Source: JABWCQ01 sp964530625
Lineage (GTDB): Bacteria; Electryoneota; RPQS01
NCBI GenBank assembly: GCA_964530625.1
Contig: CAZHAK010000005.1
Coordinates: 88,875 to 152,874, forward strand
Length of the DNA stretch: 64,000 nucleotides
Reading direction: 5' to 3'
Every line of letters begins with the position of its first letter. The first letter of the stretch is position 1. Positions 51,701 through 59,536 of this stretch are shown here, piece after piece. A program made the translations under genes and the position numbers. The notes under the pieces are model-generated. The model made no database searches, had not been told where the DNA came from, and was given only the letters and a program-made list of their open reading frames with translations.

Positions 51701-51950
51701 TCTGATTCCAATCGAGGCCACGCCGAACGCGCAACTCACTCCACCCGAAGAGTTAACAATTATCTCTTCCGGCAACGACATTGAACTGCGTTGGCAAGCT
51801 GTGCCCGGTGCGGCAAGCTACCAAGTCGAATTCTTGTTTGAGTTGAACGGGTTGCCGACCATTGTCGGAAACCCCGTGACCAACAGCTTCACGCATGTTG
51901 ACGCGTTGACGAATTCATCCGGTTACTATCAAGTGCGCGCACTGCCGTAA
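48747..51950 (+). CDS. Secreted zinc carboxypeptidase (M14) with C-terminal beta domains
   Basis: This 1067-residue exported protein has the signal peptide 'MFRTLTLCLLLSIGVLSVQA'. The M14 domain (about 105-430) has zinc ligands His167 and Glu170 in 'MHHSREPGAM', His297 in 'AMNYHTYSNL', and catalytic Glu378 in 'FPFTTEVGS'. 'GVDLNRNYGFNWG' is the substrate-binding Asn/Arg region. Then come an 'EPGEELTLEIFLKNTG' Ig-like module, a jelly-roll like domain ('WYVDDVFVGPP') and one copy of the 'WISANGWITF...FAWWDDL' beta domain also found twice in the S8 protease. A fibronectin-like module ends the protein ('ELRWQAVPGAASYQVEF'). It follows the protease by 33 nt. Confidence 0.92.
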   Translation: MFRTLTLCLLLSIGVLSVQAGIEAPHHSLIRVFGKDIAHEKLLLNDDVLDVLPQDDQPGVLVAVLPSNFAYLESRGYRWDVIHQDLEEFYARRAREGGSLDLMGGFKTHTEILAAMDTIHANHPNITTEKFVIGMTLENRPIHAMKISDNPEVDENEIELLYNSMHHSREPGAMEVLFYFMNHLTDQYGIDQSVTDLVDNREFYFIPCVNVDGYLYNEATNPNGGGMWRKNRRNNGGSFGVDLNRNYGFNWGFDNNGSSSNPASETYRGTGPFSEPETQVMRDFMESRDFVVAMNYHTYSNLILYPWGTQTFQGGYTPEEDVFSLMADSMQYFIQQVNGALYTVGPPWAVLYDVNGDCNDWCYGEQSTKARIFPFTTEVGSAADGFWPAPNRIIPLAQENLPSNLFVARYAVHLIPPDYQVRRVYQDQNEQNGNNNGTVEPGEELTLEIFLKNTGALDLGMISGTLTTSTPNATVLSGAASWPGIDRLDSAANTTPFVISVGAGFSSPGPINCLLHVTTVAGLDTTFAITAVVGNPSFFDDMESGTNGWTHSGVVDQWHRTAHRSASPSQSWYCGIENSWQYSSNQNAVLTSPPILLGDNAVLTFSHFYQLEAGFDFGFVEVSDGLGTTLVAGPYSGTNGTFQTVSVSLAQFAAGSSIQVRFRQTSDGALVQEGWYVDDVFVGPPPQIDVSPSSVSIAVDTLSIIEQTVLVSNTGGSDLVYSVLFQNGTVVADTGGPDAYGYRWQDSDDACGPTYSWLPIGETGAQVTWEEGEGDLTRGPYAMPFEFPFYGQLYSELWISANGWITFLDSLNEAYLNEGLPSVNAAGAAIFAWWDDLKPQLAGTNVRYWDNGVDSVAVHYENIRAGSGGSQGTYNFQILLTSRGEARVFYGDMGTIRLTSATIGIQNAEKDAGLTVLNNQAGVGSFESRRFSLGPRWVSVVPTSGIVPPNSVDTLRLSFLGAELCGDPSLSGLIVRSNDQVSGDILIPIEATPNAQLTPPEELTIISSGNDIELRWQAVPGAASYQVEFLFELNGLPTIVGNPVTNSFTHVDALTNSSGYYQVRALP

Positions 51951-51962
51951 GGAGATTATTAC

Positions 51963-53663
51963 TTGCTCGTGTTCCGTATCGGCCTTGCCGCCTACTTGAT
52001 CGTTAGTTTTGCCGTTAGTGGGTCTGCTGCCGCCTCGCGCCGCCCGGCTTGGGCGCCGAATGCGATGGTGACATCGGCGGATTCCCATGCCACCCGCGCC
52101 GGGCTTCAAATTCTTGAAGCGGGCGGCAATGCTGTGGATGCGGCTTGTGCGGTGGCGATGGCTTTGGGTGTTACAGAAGGATACTCCAGCGGACTCGGCG
52201 GCGGTTGCTTCATCGTCCTGCGCATGGCCGATGGCAGGGAAGCAGCTATAGATGGCCGCGAAGTGGCACCTAAGAAATCCACTCGATTGATGTTCGTTCC
52301 GCGAAAACCCTCGGATCGAACGGATTTGTCGCTCTATTCTACATTGGCCGCCGGAGTGCCCGGACAGGTCGCGGCCTTTAACCTTGTCGTGAGCGAATAC
52401 GGAACGATGTCCTTTGGAGACTTGCTTGAGCCGGCCTTCCAGTTAGCCGATACGGGTTTTATAATCGGCGAGTATTATGCTGATGTCGTCAAGTATTATG
52501 AACAGAGGCTGAAATCGGATCCCGGTTCCCGCGAAATCTATTTTCGACCGGACGGCACGCCCCTTCAACAGAATGACCGTTTGCTCCAGCGAGATTTGGC
52601 CGCAACCTTGAAACGAATGCAAGATGTCGGCGCGTCTGCTTTCTATACAGGAGAAACCGCGCGGTTGATTGAGTCCTTTATGCAGTCAACCGGCGGGCTG
52701 ATCAGCCAGCAAGATCTGGCGTCTTACCAGCCAACCCTGCTGAAGCCCGTGCGCGGGACGTATCGCGGTTTTGAGGTTATCTCGATGCCGCCGCCAAGTT
52801 CCGGCGGAATCCACTTGATCCAGATGCTGAATTTGTTGGAAGAGTTCCCCCTCGGTTACCTTGGCGCGGGTTCTACTGAGTCGCTACATTTGCTTGCGGA
52901 AGCCATGAACTTCGCGTTTGCCGACCGTGCAGAATTTCTAGGCGACCCGGCCTTTAATCCCGTTCCTACTGAAGCCTTGGTTCATAAGGGATATGCCACT
53001 CAGATTCGTAAGGACATTTCCCGGACCCGCCATGCTCCGAAACCGGAGCACGGCAAGCCGTGGGAATTCTTGTCGATGATTGAGCATCATACCACTCACT
53101 TCTGTGTCGTGGATGAAGAAGGCAACGCCGTGTCGGTGACGGCCACGGTCAATACTCCCTTTGCCACGGGCATCACGGTTCCCGGAACAGGTATTCTGCT
53201 GAATAACGAAATGGACGACTTCGTCACTCAGCCCGGCAAGGCCAACTATTTTGGGCTGGTAGGCAATGCGGCTAACGAGATTGATCCCGGTAAGAAGCCC
53301 TTGTCGTCCATGTCCCCGACGATTGTTTTCCGCGACGGAGATCCCTATTTGCTGTCCGGCGGAGCGGGAGGCCCCAGAATCATGACGGCGACTCTGCTGT
53401 CCATCGTCAACGCTCTTGACTACGGAATGGATATTCAAGCCGCTGTGGATTACCCCAGAATTCACCAGCAGTGGCTTCCGGACATGCTTTATCTGGAACC
53501 GGATCATACCTTTGATGTTAGACTGGGATTAGAGGCAAGAGGCCATGTGCTCGAAATTGGGCCGGCAAAGTCACGCGTTCAGGCAATTCAAGCCGATACG
53601 GTCAAAGGAGGTTGGTTTGGAGCCGCTGACAGTCGTGGAATGGGTGCCGCTTTGGGCTACTGA
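51963..53663 (+). CDS. ggt: Gamma-glutamyltranspeptidase
   Basis: This 566-residue N-terminal nucleophile enzyme cleaves gamma-glutamyl bonds, for example of glutathione, in the periplasm. A signal peptide is present ('FRIGLAAYLIVSFAVSGSAAA'). Family signatures are 'GGNAVDAACAVAMALGV', 'SGLGGGCFIVL', the autocleavage Thr377 in 'HHTTHFCVVDEEGNAVS', 'TGILLNNEMDDF' and 'PLSSMSPTIVFRDG' near 450. The start is TTG 51963, preceded by AAGGAG at a normal distance; the M14 stop lies 12 nt upstream. With the S8 and M14 enzymes it completes a route from protein to amino acids outside the cytoplasm, which is inference from order. Confidence 0.93.
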   Translation: MLVFRIGLAAYLIVSFAVSGSAAASRRPAWAPNAMVTSADSHATRAGLQILEAGGNAVDAACAVAMALGVTEGYSSGLGGGCFIVLRMADGREAAIDGREVAPKKSTRLMFVPRKPSDRTDLSLYSTLAAGVPGQVAAFNLVVSEYGTMSFGDLLEPAFQLADTGFIIGEYYADVVKYYEQRLKSDPGSREIYFRPDGTPLQQNDRLLQRDLAATLKRMQDVGASAFYTGETARLIESFMQSTGGLISQQDLASYQPTLLKPVRGTYRGFEVISMPPPSSGGIHLIQMLNLLEEFPLGYLGAGSTESLHLLAEAMNFAFADRAEFLGDPAFNPVPTEALVHKGYATQIRKDISRTRHAPKPEHGKPWEFLSMIEHHTTHFCVVDEEGNAVSVTATVNTPFATGITVPGTGILLNNEMDDFVTQPGKANYFGLVGNAANEIDPGKKPLSSMSPTIVFRDGDPYLLSGGAGGPRIMTATLLSIVNALDYGMDIQAAVDYPRIHQQWLPDMLYLEPDHTFDVRLGLEARGHVLEIGPAKSRVQAIQADTVKGGWFGAADSRGMGAALGY

Positions 53664-53703
53664 ACGGTATGTGCGACGCGTCACAAAGCTGATTTCGGTC
53701 TTG

Positions 53704-53732
53704 TTGACAATTAAATAAGCCCTCTGTATCTT
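53704..53732 (+). promoter_or_regulatory. Sigma-70-type promoter of the XRE gene, leaderless
   Basis: A perfect TTGACA (53704-53709) and TATCTT (53727-53732) are 17 nt apart. The ATG is at 53739, just 6 nt past the -10 box, so transcription should start on or next to the start codon. No ribosome site is present. Confidence 0.75.
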
Positions 53733-53738
53733 TGTGCT

Positions 53739-54170
53739 ATGACTCAACCCAAAGACCTTCCCTTGAATGTCGGGCAGCGAATTTACAATGCCCGCAAAGC
53801 GGCGGACCTCTCGCAAGAAACCCTTGCGAAAGCCGTGCGCGTCAATCGGTCCTATCTTTCGCTGGTCGAAAATGGCCGATCCTCGCCAACCATTGAATTC
53901 CTCGAGAAACTTGCAGGCGGTCTGAACATCCGCATCGAGGAGCTCCTGCTTGGCTCCGAAGTCTTTCGATACATCAGTCTATCGCCAAGACACGGATTTC
54001 TTTATCGCGGTCTTCAGGATTTTCTGGCCGATGCGGACCAGATGCTGCTCATGAATCCTACTTCTGAGGAGATTGAAATCCTGAAGTCCATCCAACTGCA
54101 TCCGGATCACGACCCCACCAAAAGGTTTTTTGTGGATGCGTTGCTCGACTTGCGCCGCACCCGTGGCTGA
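53739..54170 (+). CDS. XRE-family HTH regulator
   Basis: This 143-residue protein has a Cro/CI-type helix-turn-helix at about residues 12-66: 'NVGQRIYNARKAADLSQETL', 'AVRVNRSYLSLVENGRSSPT' and 'LEKLAGGLNIRIEELLLG'. The C-terminal 75 residues form no known ligand domain and end 'FVDALLDLRRTRG'; such tails often serve dimerisation. It is transcribed from a promoter that overlaps its start codon region, giving a leaderless mRNA. It precedes the partner-switching genes by 38 nt and may control them. Confidence 0.88.
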   Translation: MTQPKDLPLNVGQRIYNARKAADLSQETLAKAVRVNRSYLSLVENGRSSPTIEFLEKLAGGLNIRIEELLLGSEVFRYISLSPRHGFLYRGLQDFLADADQMLLMNPTSEEIEILKSIQLHPDHDPTKRFFVDALLDLRRTRG

Positions 54171-54208
54171 GCTTAGTTCCAAACCATAGTCTCAGAGACA
54201 TATATATC

Positions 54209-54562
54209 ATGCAATGGCAATCGCATTGGGACAATGACGTCTTTGTCGTCGAGTTGACCGGGAAACTCATGGGAGGCCCGGACTCAGACACTTTCCACAA
54301 TCTGATCCGCGAGGCCGTCCACGGAGGCGGGAAAGAAGTTGTCATTGATATGAAGGGAGTGGATTGGCTCAACAGTTGGGGAGTCGGCTTGCTCGTCTCA
54401 GCATTTGCAACCATGAAAAATTCCGAAGGGCAACTCATACTCGCCGGTTGTACGGCTAAAGTGATGTCTGTGCTGCGGATGACGCGCTTTGACTCCGTCT
54501 TCTCATTCAGCCCGGATGTCCCCGGCGCGCTGAACCGCTTGAAGTCTAATCCCAAAACCTGA
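54209..54562 (+). CDS. STAS-domain protein 1 (anti-anti-sigma factor-like, altered site)
   Basis: This 117-residue protein has a single STAS domain ('VFVVELTGKLMGGPDSDTFHNLI', 'EVVIDMKGVDWLNSWGVGLLVSA'). In RsbV/SpoIIAA-type proteins a Ser in a '(D/N)SSG' motif is phosphorylated by an RsbW kinase. Here the motif reads 'NSWG', so the second Ser is replaced by Trp, while STAS protein 2 keeps 'NSSG'. It may respond differently to the kinase or be a constitutive binder. It opens the partner-switching cluster. It is about half identical to STAS protein 2 by eye, so they are a tandem duplication that diverged. Confidence 0.85.
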   Translation: MQWQSHWDNDVFVVELTGKLMGGPDSDTFHNLIREAVHGGGKEVVIDMKGVDWLNSWGVGLLVSAFATMKNSEGQLILAGCTAKVMSVLRMTRFDSVFSFSPDVPGALNRLKSNPKT

Positions 54563-54623
54563 TCGTTTGTCAATAAACATTTCTTGTCTAAAATATTGAA
54601 TACCCCAAAGGAGCCTTTTCGCA

Positions 54624-54962
54624 ATGAAGCTGAAGACCAGTGAACAAGACGGTGTATTGCTTGTCGAAATGTCCGGTAAAATCATGGGAGGACCCGAGTC
54701 CTCGCAGTTCCATGACGCCATGAAGCACGCCGTTGCTAATAATATCAAGAAGGTTGTCATCGACCTCGGCGGTGTTGAGTGGATGAACAGCTCCGGAATC
54801 GGCTTGCTCGTGTCCGCCTATACCACGCTCAAGAATTCCGGCAGCGAGATGAAGCTTGCCCGCACTACGGACAAAATTCAATCGTTACTTGTGATCACGA
54901 AACTCAACTCGGTATTTGACAGCCACGACAGTGTAGACAGCGCCGTTAAGAGTTTTAACTAA
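54624..54962 (+). CDS. STAS-domain protein 2 (anti-sigma factor antagonist, RsbV-like)
   Basis: This 112-residue STAS protein has the full phosphorylation motif 'EWMNSSGIGLLVSA' (about residues 53-66). When unphosphorylated, RsbV-type proteins bind the RsbW kinase and free its target; phosphorylation by RsbW breaks the binding and an RsbU phosphatase restores it. The phosphatase and kinase genes follow directly. AAAGGAG lies 10 nt before the ATG. No sigma factor gene is adjacent, so the target of the switch is unknown. Confidence 0.92.
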   Translation: MKLKTSEQDGVLLVEMSGKIMGGPESSQFHDAMKHAVANNIKKVVIDLGGVEWMNSSGIGLLVSAYTTLKNSGSEMKLARTTDKIQSLLVITKLNSVFDSHDSVDSAVKSFN

Positions 54963-54978
54963 TTCGATCGAAACTCTC

Positions 54979-56448
54979 GTGCCTGATCAACGGCTGCCAG
55001 GACTGCAAGACGACGGCAGTGACTTCTCTCTCCCGATATCTTCGATAGACGAGCTGGAACGTCATGTGCGTGATTTTCTCCTCGATCAGCGTTTGCTTGC
55101 CGATCCGGAGCGCGTCGACCGGTTGCAAGACCTGTTGGAAACCATTGGATCGACAAGCGAGCATCTAAAGCTGCAAGCGGAGTTTGAGCGGGAGCGACTC
55201 GAAAACGCGATCTTGCAGGAAGTCAGCCTGAAGCTTTCCAGCGCTGGCGAAATCCGCGATGTTCTCCAAGCAATCCTGGATTCACTCCGTACCGTCGTGA
55301 ATTTTGACGCTGCCGGAATCTTCATCTACAATAAGGAACTGCAGCAGATTGAAGTAGATATGCTGGCGGGATACGGCGACGCACAGCGCAGAAGAGTTTA
55401 CACCAAGTTTCAAGAAGGCGTCAAACACGGCGAAGGCATCGTCGCATCCGTGGTTTTTTCCGGCAAGCCGATTTATGTCCAGGACGTCAGCCGTGACACC
55501 CGCTACGTCGAAGTCAGACCGACCACCCGTTCGGAACTTGCCGTACCAATCAAAGTGCGCGACGAGGTGATCGGCGCTTTCAATCTTGAATCAGATAAAT
55601 CTGACGCATTCAGTGGTCGGGATTTACGAACACTGATGACCTTTGCAAGTCACGCAGGGGTAGCTCTCGAGCGCGCCCGAGCCGACCGTGAACGACTTCA
55701 TACTCAGCGCATCGGTGAAGAACTCGCGCTTGCCCGACGGATTCATACGAGTTTTCTTCCCAAGGTTATGCCGCAGTTCACTCCCTTTGATCTCGGCGGC
55801 ATGAACTTTCCGTCCAGCGAAGTCGGCGGTGACTATTATGATTTTGTGCCTATTGCGACAGATGATTTGGGCATCATCATGAGCGATGTTGCTGGTCACG
55901 GCGTAGCCGCCGCGCTTCTGATGGCAAACTTTCGGGCGTGTATCTTGATTGAATCACGGGCACACTACGCCATAGAAGTGATTTTGTCCCGCGTGAACGA
56001 ATTCTTAGTGGAGACGACTCCTCCAGGAAGTTTCGTCACCGCGTTTTACGGAGTGCTGAGCCGTAAACACAATATATTGACCTACTCAAATGCGGGACAC
56101 AATCCGCCCGTGTTGCTACGAGCAGGCGAGCCCCCCCTGTGGCTGGATAAGGGCGGCCCTGTGTTGGGTGTCCTTCCTGATGCGACCTACAAAGAAGCTC
56201 AGATTGAACTTGTCCCCGGCGATGTCCTGCTTCTTTACACGGATGGTGTCACCGAGGCCAAGAACAAGAATGACGAAGAGTTTGGCGAAGACAGACTCAT
56301 TCAGTTTGCCGACAAATACAAGTCCCTAAGCGCGCATGAAATGGCCCGGCGCATAAGCCATGAAGTTCATGTTTTCAATGAGCCGGAATCGACGATGGAT
56401 GATCTTACTCTGTCTGTGGTGAAATATGGCCCTTCGGAATCACACTGA
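54979..56448 (+). CDS. GAF + PP2C (RsbU/SpoIIE-type) phosphatase
   Basis: This 489-residue cytoplasmic protein has an N-terminal helical segment (1-85), a GAF domain (about 85-235: 'LDSLRTVVNFDAAGIFIYN', 'VPIKVRDEVIGAFNLES') and a SpoIIE-type PP2C phosphatase domain (about 250-485). The metal-binding residues are in 'SSEVGGDYYDFVPI', 'IIMSDVAGHGVAAALLM' and 'LLLYTDGVTEAKN'. It should dephosphorylate one of the STAS proteins when its GAF domain senses a ligand. The start is GTG 54979, 16 nt after STAS 2; the end overlaps the RsbW-like gene by 23 nt. Confidence 0.93.
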   Translation: MPDQRLPGLQDDGSDFSLPISSIDELERHVRDFLLDQRLLADPERVDRLQDLLETIGSTSEHLKLQAEFERERLENAILQEVSLKLSSAGEIRDVLQAILDSLRTVVNFDAAGIFIYNKELQQIEVDMLAGYGDAQRRRVYTKFQEGVKHGEGIVASVVFSGKPIYVQDVSRDTRYVEVRPTTRSELAVPIKVRDEVIGAFNLESDKSDAFSGRDLRTLMTFASHAGVALERARADRERLHTQRIGEELALARRIHTSFLPKVMPQFTPFDLGGMNFPSSEVGGDYYDFVPIATDDLGIIMSDVAGHGVAAALLMANFRACILIESRAHYAIEVILSRVNEFLVETTPPGSFVTAFYGVLSRKHNILTYSNAGHNPPVLLRAGEPPLWLDKGGPVLGVLPDATYKEAQIELVPGDVLLLYTDGVTEAKNKNDEEFGEDRLIQFADKYKSLSAHEMARRISHEVHVFNEPESTMDDLTLSVVKYGPSESH

Positions 56449-56854
56449 ATACCTGAATATCCCGTCCTCAGTGGACCAAATCGAAAAGGTCGATGAGTTC
56501 GTTGAATCCTTCGCGACCAAGCTCGGGTTTGAAGCTGACGCTCTCGCGGATATCGGCATCTGCGTTACAGAACTCGTCATGAACGCCATTGTTCATGCGC
56601 ACAAGGAGCAGGCGGAGATTCCGGTCAACATCGAAATTGAAGGGATTAACGATGGACTGAGGGTAGCGGTTCGCGATTACGGTCCAGGATTTGAAACCGA
56701 TACTATTCCCGATCCCACGTCACCAGAGAATATCCTGGAAGATCACGGGCGAGGAATACTGATTGTCCGCGCGATGATGGACGATGTCAAGTGCAAACGT
56801 CTGCCGGATGGCATGCAGATTGAAATTTTTAAGAAAATGCCCCGCTCCGAATGA
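56426..56854 (+). CDS. RsbW-like serine kinase (anti-sigma factor family)
   Basis: This 142-residue GHKL-fold kinase has its N-box in 'CVTELVMNAIVHAHKEQ', G1 in 'VRDYGPGFET' and G2 in 'EDHGRGILIVRAMMDDV'. All ATP-binding residues are present. In partner-switching systems it phosphorylates an STAS antagonist and otherwise holds a sigma factor or another target inactive. The start ATG 56426 lies in the phosphatase gene. The stop overlaps the coaD start (ATGA), so regulatory and metabolic genes share translation. Confidence 0.93.
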   Translation: MALRNHTEYLNIPSSVDQIEKVDEFVESFATKLGFEADALADIGICVTELVMNAIVHAHKEQAEIPVNIEIEGINDGLRVAVRDYGPGFETDTIPDPTSPENILEDHGRGILIVRAMMDDVKCKRLPDGMQIEIFKKMPRSE

Positions 56855-57339
56855 CCACGGCAATTTATCCCGGCACATTCGATCCCGTAACTTTTGGACA
56901 TCTCGATATCATTGAGCGCGCGGCGGGATTGTTTGACAAAGTCATCGTGACGCTGGCGGTGCATTCTCAAAAGCAGCCGCTGTTCACGACCGAGGAACGA
57001 CAAGAATTGATTCAGAAAGCGATCGCGCACGTACCCGGGGTAACTGTGGATACGTGCAACGGTCTCTTGGTGGATTTCGCGAGAGGCAAAGGCGCTATTG
57101 CCATCATTCGCGGATTGCGCGCGGTCTCTGATTTTGACTATGAGTTTCAGATCGCTTTGGCCAACAGGGTCTTGGCCCCCGCGATTACAACGGTCTTTCT
57201 GATGCCCGGCGAGCAATACACCTATTTGAACAGTTCCATCGTGCGCGAAGTTGCCCGCCTCGGCGGAACCATTGAAAGCTTCGTTCCGCCGCATGTCGCG
57301 CACGCTCTGCGCAAGAAATACGGAGTGAATGGGGCGTGA
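56851..57339 (+). CDS. coaD: Phosphopantetheine adenylyltransferase
   Basis: This 162-residue nucleotidyltransferase adds AMP to 4'-phosphopantetheine in CoA synthesis. The first residues 'AIYPGTFDPVTFGHLDI' carry the (T/H)xGH signature, 'IIRGLRAVSDFDYEFQ' the substrate loop, and 'TYLNSSIVREVARLGG' the ISSTxVRE-like region. Length is typical (about 160). It is translationally coupled both to the RsbW-like gene upstream and to the PdxJ-like gene downstream (GTGA). Confidence 0.96.
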   Translation: MTTAIYPGTFDPVTFGHLDIIERAAGLFDKVIVTLAVHSQKQPLFTTEERQELIQKAIAHVPGVTVDTCNGLLVDFARGKGAIAIIRGLRAVSDFDYEFQIALANRVLAPAITTVFLMPGEQYTYLNSSIVREVARLGGTIESFVPPHVAHALRKKYGVNGA

Positions 57340-58010
57340 AGCCGCGCATCCTTGTTTCGCTTGAAATGTTGCCGCGAATTTCTTCGGTCGTGCCCGGATT
57401 GGATGATCTCGACATTGCCTACGCTTGCGCGAAAGCTGGCGCCGACGGCCTGATTGTCGGCTTGCCCTCGGAGAACAGCAACAGAGAAAGCTTGACCAGA
57501 TTCGATCGGCCCGGCTTGCCGCTCTTATGCGTGCATGCGCCGCTGCATCAAATGGATGCGCTGAGCGCTTTGGGATCCGCGCCTGATCGTTTTCTGATAA
57601 CGGATGACGGCAGACCGTGCGCGAAACTCGATGCGGTAGCCGATCTGCAAGAGCGGATTGCAGGCACTCATCAGGAAACAGCGGTCTTGATTCAACCTGA
57701 GCCGCAGATGATTAAGCTTGCGGCGCGAACACGAGTGGAGTGGGTTGCCTTTTCATCAGAAATCCTGCAGAAGGCTGAAACTCGCGTCGAAGCGGAGCAG
57801 GAATTGGCAAGACTGACGTCCGCTTCAATTTTGTGCAGCCGCAACAATCTGCGGGTTATGATCTATGGATCAATGGATCGCCACCTTGCTCCGTCACTCG
57901 CGAGGCTTGAAGGCATCGAAGAACTCGCACCTACGGCGACGATCTGGTCGCTTGCCATGCGGCATGGTTGGGAACATGCCATCGAGTCTTTCTATCGTTG
58001 GCTGAACTGA
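57336..58010 (+). CDS. Degenerate PdxJ-like TIM-barrel protein
   Basis: This 224-residue protein shares the course of pyridoxine 5'-phosphate synthase: an N-terminal 'DLDIAYACAKAGADGLIVGL' (PdxJ has a similar AGADGIT stretch), a central 'VEWVAFSSEIL' where PdxJ has 'vElHTG.YA', and the end 'GIEELAPTATIWSLAMRHGWEHAIESF' like PdxJ's 'i.ElnIGH.ii..A...Gl..AV'. The catalytic signatures are gone: no 'HVATxR' at the start, no 'HLREDRRHI' loop, no 'GHGL'. It is probably a non-catalytic or repurposed relative. The GTG start overlaps the coaD stop; its own stop overlaps the next ATG (TGATG). Confidence 0.6.
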   Translation: MKPRILVSLEMLPRISSVVPGLDDLDIAYACAKAGADGLIVGLPSENSNRESLTRFDRPGLPLLCVHAPLHQMDALSALGSAPDRFLITDDGRPCAKLDAVADLQERIAGTHQETAVLIQPEPQMIKLAARTRVEWVAFSSEILQKAETRVEAEQELARLTSASILCSRNNLRVMIYGSMDRHLAPSLARLEGIEELAPTATIWSLAMRHGWEHAIESFYRWLN

Positions 58011-59515
58011 TGCGCCCGCACGGGCGCTTCGCATTTTGGTCCATTTGGGTTATTTTCGCGGCCGGTTTTCTTATCTGCCGCGTGTGGCTTTTTGATTCCG
58101 TCTTCTACAACATTGACGAAGCCGAATACGCTGTTTCCGCGCAAGCCCTAACACAAGGACTGCTGCCCGGCGCGGATTTAGTTGGTTCCACGAAACCGCC
58201 GGGCATTGTCTTTCTCTATGCGGGAATCTTTGCTCTGTTCGGCGACAGTCTACTCCCTTTGCAGTGGACGGGTTTCATCTTATGGTTAGTCTTGCTCTTG
58301 CTTGCGGTGCGTTTGAGCAAGCATCTTGTCCCCGCTGTCCCAGAGTGGATGAGTGCCGCGTGTTTCTTTCTGCTTGCCAACAGCTTTGGCCTTCCGCGGG
58401 ACATGCACGCACTCAATGTCGAGTTGCCCGCTATGGTGCTCGCGTTGGCCGCACTTTTGTTAAGCGTCACATCAGGCAAGTCGCGCAATCTTCTTGTCGC
58501 GGGAATCTTGCTTGGACTGGCGATCATGTGCCGTCAGAGTATGGCGCTCTTCATCATCGCCGCGCTGTTGTTTCTGAATCCTTCGACCCTTAAACGAGTG
58601 GCGATTCTGTTTGCGGGAATACTCCTGCCGTGGCTTGCATTGCTTTTGTTTTATGGAGCAAACAACAGTCTTGCGCTCGCGCTCGATTCATGGATTCGAT
58701 ATCCGATTCTCTATTCGGGTGATACCGGTGTTGAAGGATTCTTTGAGGCTTTTTGGCTGAACTCGAGCGAGCTTGTCAGACAAGCGTTTATGCCGATCCT
58801 GTTCTCGCTGCTGGGCTTTTTTGTAGCTGCTCGCACGAGGCAAACAAAACTGCTCGCGCTCTTGTTCGCATCGGTCGGCGCCGTCACAGCGGGTTCACGC
58901 TTTTTCGGCCACTACTACATTCAGGTGATGCCCGCGCTGGCCATTTTGGGCGGGATCGGGCTTCAAAAACTACTCAGCTCAAGCGTCAGAGTTAAGAGAG
59001 TCGCACAAGCTCTGCTCGCTATAGGCGCGCTCCTCACTCTGCTGCACTTTCCTCTGTGGAGGTACTGGGACGAGGCCGCACCGCCCAAAGGAACTTCAGC
59101 CGAATCTCTTGATGGGCACGGGCTCGAAATAGAGCTGGCCCGGTTCGCCGCGCAAAACTCAACTCCCGACCAATCAATTTTTGTGTGGGGATACTGTCCA
59201 CAAATTTATTTTCATGCAAATAGACTCCCCGGTGTGCGCGACTTTCTTTGTCACTACGTCACCGGCTATTCCGCAGGAACAACACACCCACGAGCCAACG
59301 CTTGCGCTGACGCCGAACAAATGTTGATTGAAGATCTCAAACAATCGCGGCCTAAACTTCTATTTGATCTTTCCTTCTCGGACTATTATCCCTATTCTTT
59401 CGCAGACTTTCCTTTAACAAAATATCCCGATCTTGCCCGCTATGTCCAGGCAAACTACCAGCCTATGGCGCAAGTCGGATCAGTCCCAATTTATTCACTT
59501 GTCTCCGGCGATTAA
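58010..59515 (+). CDS. ArnT/PMT-like membrane glycosyltransferase
   Basis: This 501-residue integral membrane protein has about ten or eleven helices. The first loop has the acidic pair of GT39/GT83-type enzymes ('YNIDEAEYAVSAQALTQG', residues about 38-55), followed by 'LVGSTKPPGIVFLYAG'. Such enzymes use polyprenyl-phosphate sugars to glycosylate lipids or proteins on the periplasmic side. A soluble domain follows the last helix (about 365-500). The start is ATG 58010 (TGATG overlap) rather than an upstream ATG at 57968 inside the PdxJ-like gene. The acceptor is unknown. Confidence 0.82.
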   Translation: MRPHGRFAFWSIWVIFAAGFLICRVWLFDSVFYNIDEAEYAVSAQALTQGLLPGADLVGSTKPPGIVFLYAGIFALFGDSLLPLQWTGFILWLVLLLLAVRLSKHLVPAVPEWMSAACFFLLANSFGLPRDMHALNVELPAMVLALAALLLSVTSGKSRNLLVAGILLGLAIMCRQSMALFIIAALLFLNPSTLKRVAILFAGILLPWLALLLFYGANNSLALALDSWIRYPILYSGDTGVEGFFEAFWLNSSELVRQAFMPILFSLLGFFVAARTRQTKLLALLFASVGAVTAGSRFFGHYYIQVMPALAILGGIGLQKLLSSSVRVKRVAQALLAIGALLTLLHFPLWRYWDEAAPPKGTSAESLDGHGLEIELARFAAQNSTPDQSIFVWGYCPQIYFHANRLPGVRDFLCHYVTGYSAGTTHPRANACADAEQMLIEDLKQSRPKLLFDLSFSDYYPYSFADFPLTKYPDLARYVQANYQPMAQVGSVPIYSLVSGD

Positions 59516-59536
59516 CTCGAAGTGTAATCCATATCC

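Noticed and set aside
59516..59536. tnaC-type leader peptide for tryptophanase
   Set aside because: The gap to the previous gene is 21 nt, with no room for a leader ORF and attenuator.
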